This document shows, one piece after another, positions 5,935 to 7,989 of a stretch of 7,989 nt of DNA. The position numbers and the translations under genes are program-made. Source of the stretch: Clostridiales bacterium. GTDB lineage: Bacteria > Bacillota > Clostridia > Christensenellales > Aristaeellaceae. The stretch is from assembly GCA_004556985.1 (NCBI GenBank), contig SFFC01000141.1, positions 1 to 7,989 of the forward strand, in the 5' to 3' direction. Numbering within the stretch: the stretch's first letter is position 1; each line of letters opens with the position of its first letter. The notes beneath the pieces are model-generated. The model was given only the letters and a program-made list of their open reading frames with translations, was not told the DNA's origin and did not search any database.

Positions 5935-7698
5935 ATGAAGAAAGCGATTCTGGCGCTGCTCGTGCTCGCGCTGGCGCTGCCGGCCCTGGGCGGGGCGGAG
6001 GCGGCCTTCACGCCGGGCACCTACACGTCTACCGTCCGAGCGCACAACGGCGAGATGACCGTGGAGGTTACGCTGGACGAGACGGCGATCACCGACGTGA
6101 AGGTGACGCAGCATGTGGAGACCTTCGGCATCGGCTACGGCGTGAGCACCGCGCCGATTGAGACGCTGCCGGGCGCGATCGTCAGCAGCCAGTCCCTGGC
6201 GGTGGACGCCGTGACCGGCGCGACCATCACCAGCGCGGCGATCAAGCAGGCAGTTGCGGCCTGCGTGACCGAGGCGGGCGGCGACGCGGAGGCGCTCAAG
6301 GCGGCCCCCGTGGAGAAGCCCGAGGCGGCGGACGAGACCTATGACGTCGACGTGGTCGTCGTCGGCGCGGGCGCGGCGGGCCTTTCCGCGGCGCAGACGG
6401 CGCTGGAGGCCGGCGCGAACGTTCTGCTGATCGAAAAGGCGGGCGTGACGGGCGGCTCCACCGCGCGCAGCGGCGGCAAGATCCTCGGCGCGGGCACGCC
6501 CTGGCAGGAGGCGCAGGGCTTCACCGACACGCCCGAGATGATGTACGACTACCTCAAGAGCTTTGACCGCGACGGCATCATGGACGAGGCGCTCGTGCGC
6601 ACCTTCTGCGAGGCCTCGGCGGAGAACATCCAGTGGCTGGTCGACCGCGGCGTGCAGATGCAGGACGTGGAGCCGATCCACAGCTCGCTGACGCCGTGGC
6701 GCGTGCACAACGTGCAGGGCGGCGGCGGCCAGACCAGCGGCCACGGCGGCCAGTTCACCGTGCCGCTGACCAACCTGTATGAGCAGGGCGGCGGCAAGGT
6801 CATCTTCAACTGCCGCGCCAACGAGCTGATCACCGACGAGAGCGGCGCCGTCGTGGGCGTCAAGGCAGAGAAGGCCGACGGCAGCGCCGTGACCGTGAAC
6901 GCGAAGGCGGTTATCCTGGCGACGGGAGGCTATGCGCACAACGAGGAGATGCTCGCCAAGTACAACGACTTCCTGCCCACGAACGTCTACTCCGGCGTGC
7001 CGATGGGCAACGTCGGCGACGGCCTGACGATGGCCGTGGCCGTGGGCGCGAAGAACTTCGACGCGCCGGGCCTGCAGCTGGTGTATGTGAGCTATGACTG
7101 TTACTGCGGCATCAACGAGGAATCCGGCCTGATCGTCTCCGAGGACGGCGAGCGCGTCGTCAACGAATGGTCGTATCAGTCCCACGTGGCGCAGGCGCTC
7201 GCGGATGCGGATAGCACCTGGGGCTTCTACATCACGGCCGTGAAGGACGGCGTCTGCGTGGAGCCGTATCCGATGCTCCAGTGGGGCGTGACGATGGAGA
7301 AGGTGCCGCATGCGGCGACCGCCGAGGAGCTGGCGGCGCTTATCGGCGTCGACGCGCAGGCGCTCAGCGCGACGGTTGCGCGCTACAACGAGCTCTGCGC
7401 CAAGGGCGAAGACGAGGACTTCGGCAAGCCCGCGGAGTACATGATTCCCGTGGAGGGCGACATGCTCTATGCCTTCCGCATGACGCCGGGCAGCTCCGTG
7501 ACCTTCGGCGGCTTGCAGATCGACACGGACGCGCATGTGCTCGACGTGAACGACGCGCCGATCCCGGGCCTCTACGCGGCGGGCGAGGTCGCCTTTACCG
7601 GCCTGTTTGACGCGGAATACCCGTGCTGCGGCATGGCGATCGGCTCCGCGGTCTACTACGGCCGCGTGGCGGCCGCGAATGCGGTGGCTGGCAGGTAA
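5935..7698 (+). CDS. Secreted FMN-binding / FAD-dependent reductase of the fumarate-urocanate reductase family
   Basis: A 587-residue, probably extracytoplasmic flavoprotein. A Sec signal peptide (1-23: KK, hydrophobic core, AEA cleavage site) lacks a lipobox Cys. An FMN-binding domain (about 25-112) carries DAVTGATITS (91-100), the motif in which ApbE covalently attaches FMN, expected at Thr97. After a linker comes the FAD domain, with GAGAAG (144-149), Glu167 at the end of the second strand, GGSTARSGG (173-181), ATGGY (329-333) and a C-terminal GLYAAGEV (545-552). Homologues with this layout reduce fumarate, urocanate, acrylate or cinnamate as respiratory acceptors. Here the fumarate-reductase HPT segment is replaced by VSYDCYC (385-391), the TRD with the catalytic Arg by YQS (414-416), and the NRLGGN region by YPCCGMAIG (562-570). 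The substrate is therefore probably not fumarate. The start at 5935 is chosen for aaggagg (5920-5926) and the signal peptide; the earlier in-frame ATG at 5863 lies inside the promoter. No electron donor or ApbE gene is in view. Confidence 0.88.
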   Translation: MKKAILALLVLALALPALGGAEAAFTPGTYTSTVRAHNGEMTVEVTLDETAITDVKVTQHVETFGIGYGVSTAPIETLPGAIVSSQSLAVDAVTGATITSAAIKQAVAACVTEAGGDAEALKAAPVEKPEAADETYDVDVVVVGAGAAGLSAAQTALEAGANVLLIEKAGVTGGSTARSGGKILGAGTPWQEAQGFTDTPEMMYDYLKSFDRDGIMDEALVRTFCEASAENIQWLVDRGVQMQDVEPIHSSLTPWRVHNVQGGGGQTSGHGGQFTVPLTNLYEQGGGKVIFNCRANELITDESGAVVGVKAEKADGSAVTVNAKAVILATGGYAHNEEMLAKYNDFLPTNVYSGVPMGNVGDGLTMAVAVGAKNFDAPGLQLVYVSYDCYCGINEESGLIVSEDGERVVNEWSYQSHVAQALADADSTWGFYITAVKDGVCVEPYPMLQWGVTMEKVPHAATAEELAALIGVDAQALSATVARYNELCAKGEDEDFGKPAEYMIPVEGDMLYAFRMTPGSSVTFGGLQIDTDAHVLDVNDAPIPGLYAAGEVAFTGLFDAEYPCCGMAIGSAVYYGRVAAANAVAGR

Positions 7699-7714
7699 AA
7701 CCCGGAATGCTGCT

Positions 7715-7746
7715 GCGTCCGGCGCTCAGGCGCCGGACGCGCTTTT
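7715..7746 (+). terminator. Intrinsic terminator after the flavoprotein gene
   Basis: A perfect 11-bp GC-rich stem, 7715-7725 with 7730-7740, has a tetraloop tcag. A short T-run (7743-7746) begins two nt after the stem. The stem is very stable but the T-run is only four long, so some read-through into the next gene, whose start is 30 nt away, is plausible. Confidence 0.8.
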
Positions 7747-7776
7747 ATCACCGGAAAAGAGACGGAGGAAAAGACA

Positions 7777-7989
7777 ATGGTTTCCTATATGATCATCCGC
7801 CAGGAGGCGCCCGATTGGGCCGCTGTGCCCGCCGTGACGCTCAGCCATCAGCCCTGGCTGGCGCCCTGCGCGGTTGCGGCAAGGGCGCAGGCCTGCTACG
7901 ACGGGGAGCGCCTGTTTGTGCGCTTGGAGGCGGAGGAGACGCCCATCCGCGCGACGCTGACGGAGCCGCTTGCGCAGGTTTGCAACGAC
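7777..7989 (+). CDS. CBM9-like carbohydrate-binding-domain protein, N-terminal part (3' partial)
   Basis: The frame is open from ATG 7777 to the right edge (71 codons, last codon complete). A ribosome binding site ggagg (7764-7768) lies 8 nt upstream and favours this start over the ATG at 7789. There is no signal peptide. The visible pattern is an opening strand MVSYMIIRQ, DWAAVPAVTL, HQPW, then YDGERLFVRLEAEE, PIRATLTEPL and CND at the edge. This matches the start of the family-9-like carbohydrate-binding (DOMON-type) domain of small clostridial proteins, where the sequence usually continues with a 'DSC.E.F' strand. The exact role of these stand-alone proteins is not established; sugar binding is inferred from the fold. 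No clear promoter lies between the preceding terminator and the gene, so it may depend on read-through. Confidence 0.7.
   Translation, partial: MVSYMIIRQEAPDWAAVPAVTLSHQPWLAPCAVAARAQACYDGERLFVRLEAEETPIRATLTEPLAQVCND

Noticed and set aside
5887..7536. Minus-strand open frame (549 codons) opposite the flavoprotein gene
   Set aside because: Low-complexity antisense shadow of a GC-rich gene; it would end inside the flavoprotein promoter.

Overview
The window is a GC-rich stretch in which every gene lies on the + strand. A class-I T-box leader, strong AGGAGG-type ribosome binding sites, a clustered ilvBNCD operon and an ApbE-flavinylated secreted reductase point to a high-GC Firmicute, most likely an anaerobic gut-type member of the Clostridia (Christensenellales or Oscillospirales-like). 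That placement is inferred from gene content and style, since no rRNA or marker gene is present.

Layout. (1) Positions 2-379 hold the 3' end of a membrane-protein gene, probably YfhO-like. (2) Positions 429-731 hold a sigma-A type promoter and a complete T-box leader. Its specifier loop can be read by pairing as GUC (valine), and it ends in mutually exclusive antiterminator and terminator hairpins. (3) Positions 779-5771 hold the branched-chain amino acid operon: ilvB, ilvN, ilvC and ilvD. (4) A strong intrinsic terminator (5801-5835) is followed almost at once by an extended -10 promoter (5859-5887) and a small stem-loop. (5) Positions 5935-7698 encode a secreted flavoprotein reductase with a covalent-FMN domain and a fumarate-reductase-like FAD domain. 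A second intrinsic terminator follows at 7715-7746. (6) Positions 7777-7989 hold the start of a CBM9-like carbohydrate-binding-domain protein that runs off the edge.

How the genes work together. IlvB and IlvN form acetolactate synthase, IlvC reduces and isomerises the product, and IlvD dehydrates it. Together these make the 2-keto acid precursors of valine and leucine, and of isoleucine in the parallel branch. The leader should let transcription continue when uncharged tRNA-Val accumulates. The downstream flavoprotein has its own promoter and is an independent unit, probably an extracytoplasmic terminal reductase for a small organic acceptor.

The most striking observation is that ilvC is broken. 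About 38 nt are missing between positions 3837 and 3839, compared with the invariant family pattern. This removes 13 conserved residues between the second metal-binding Glu and the substrate-binding Ser, and it shifts the frame. Both flanking parts are otherwise intact, so the lesion is either very recent or a sequence/assembly error. No CRISPR array, transposon, tRNA or rRNA was seen. Apart from the ilvC lesion the operon is conventional. The least characterised item is the flavoprotein, whose catalytic and substrate-binding positions differ from known fumarate reductases.
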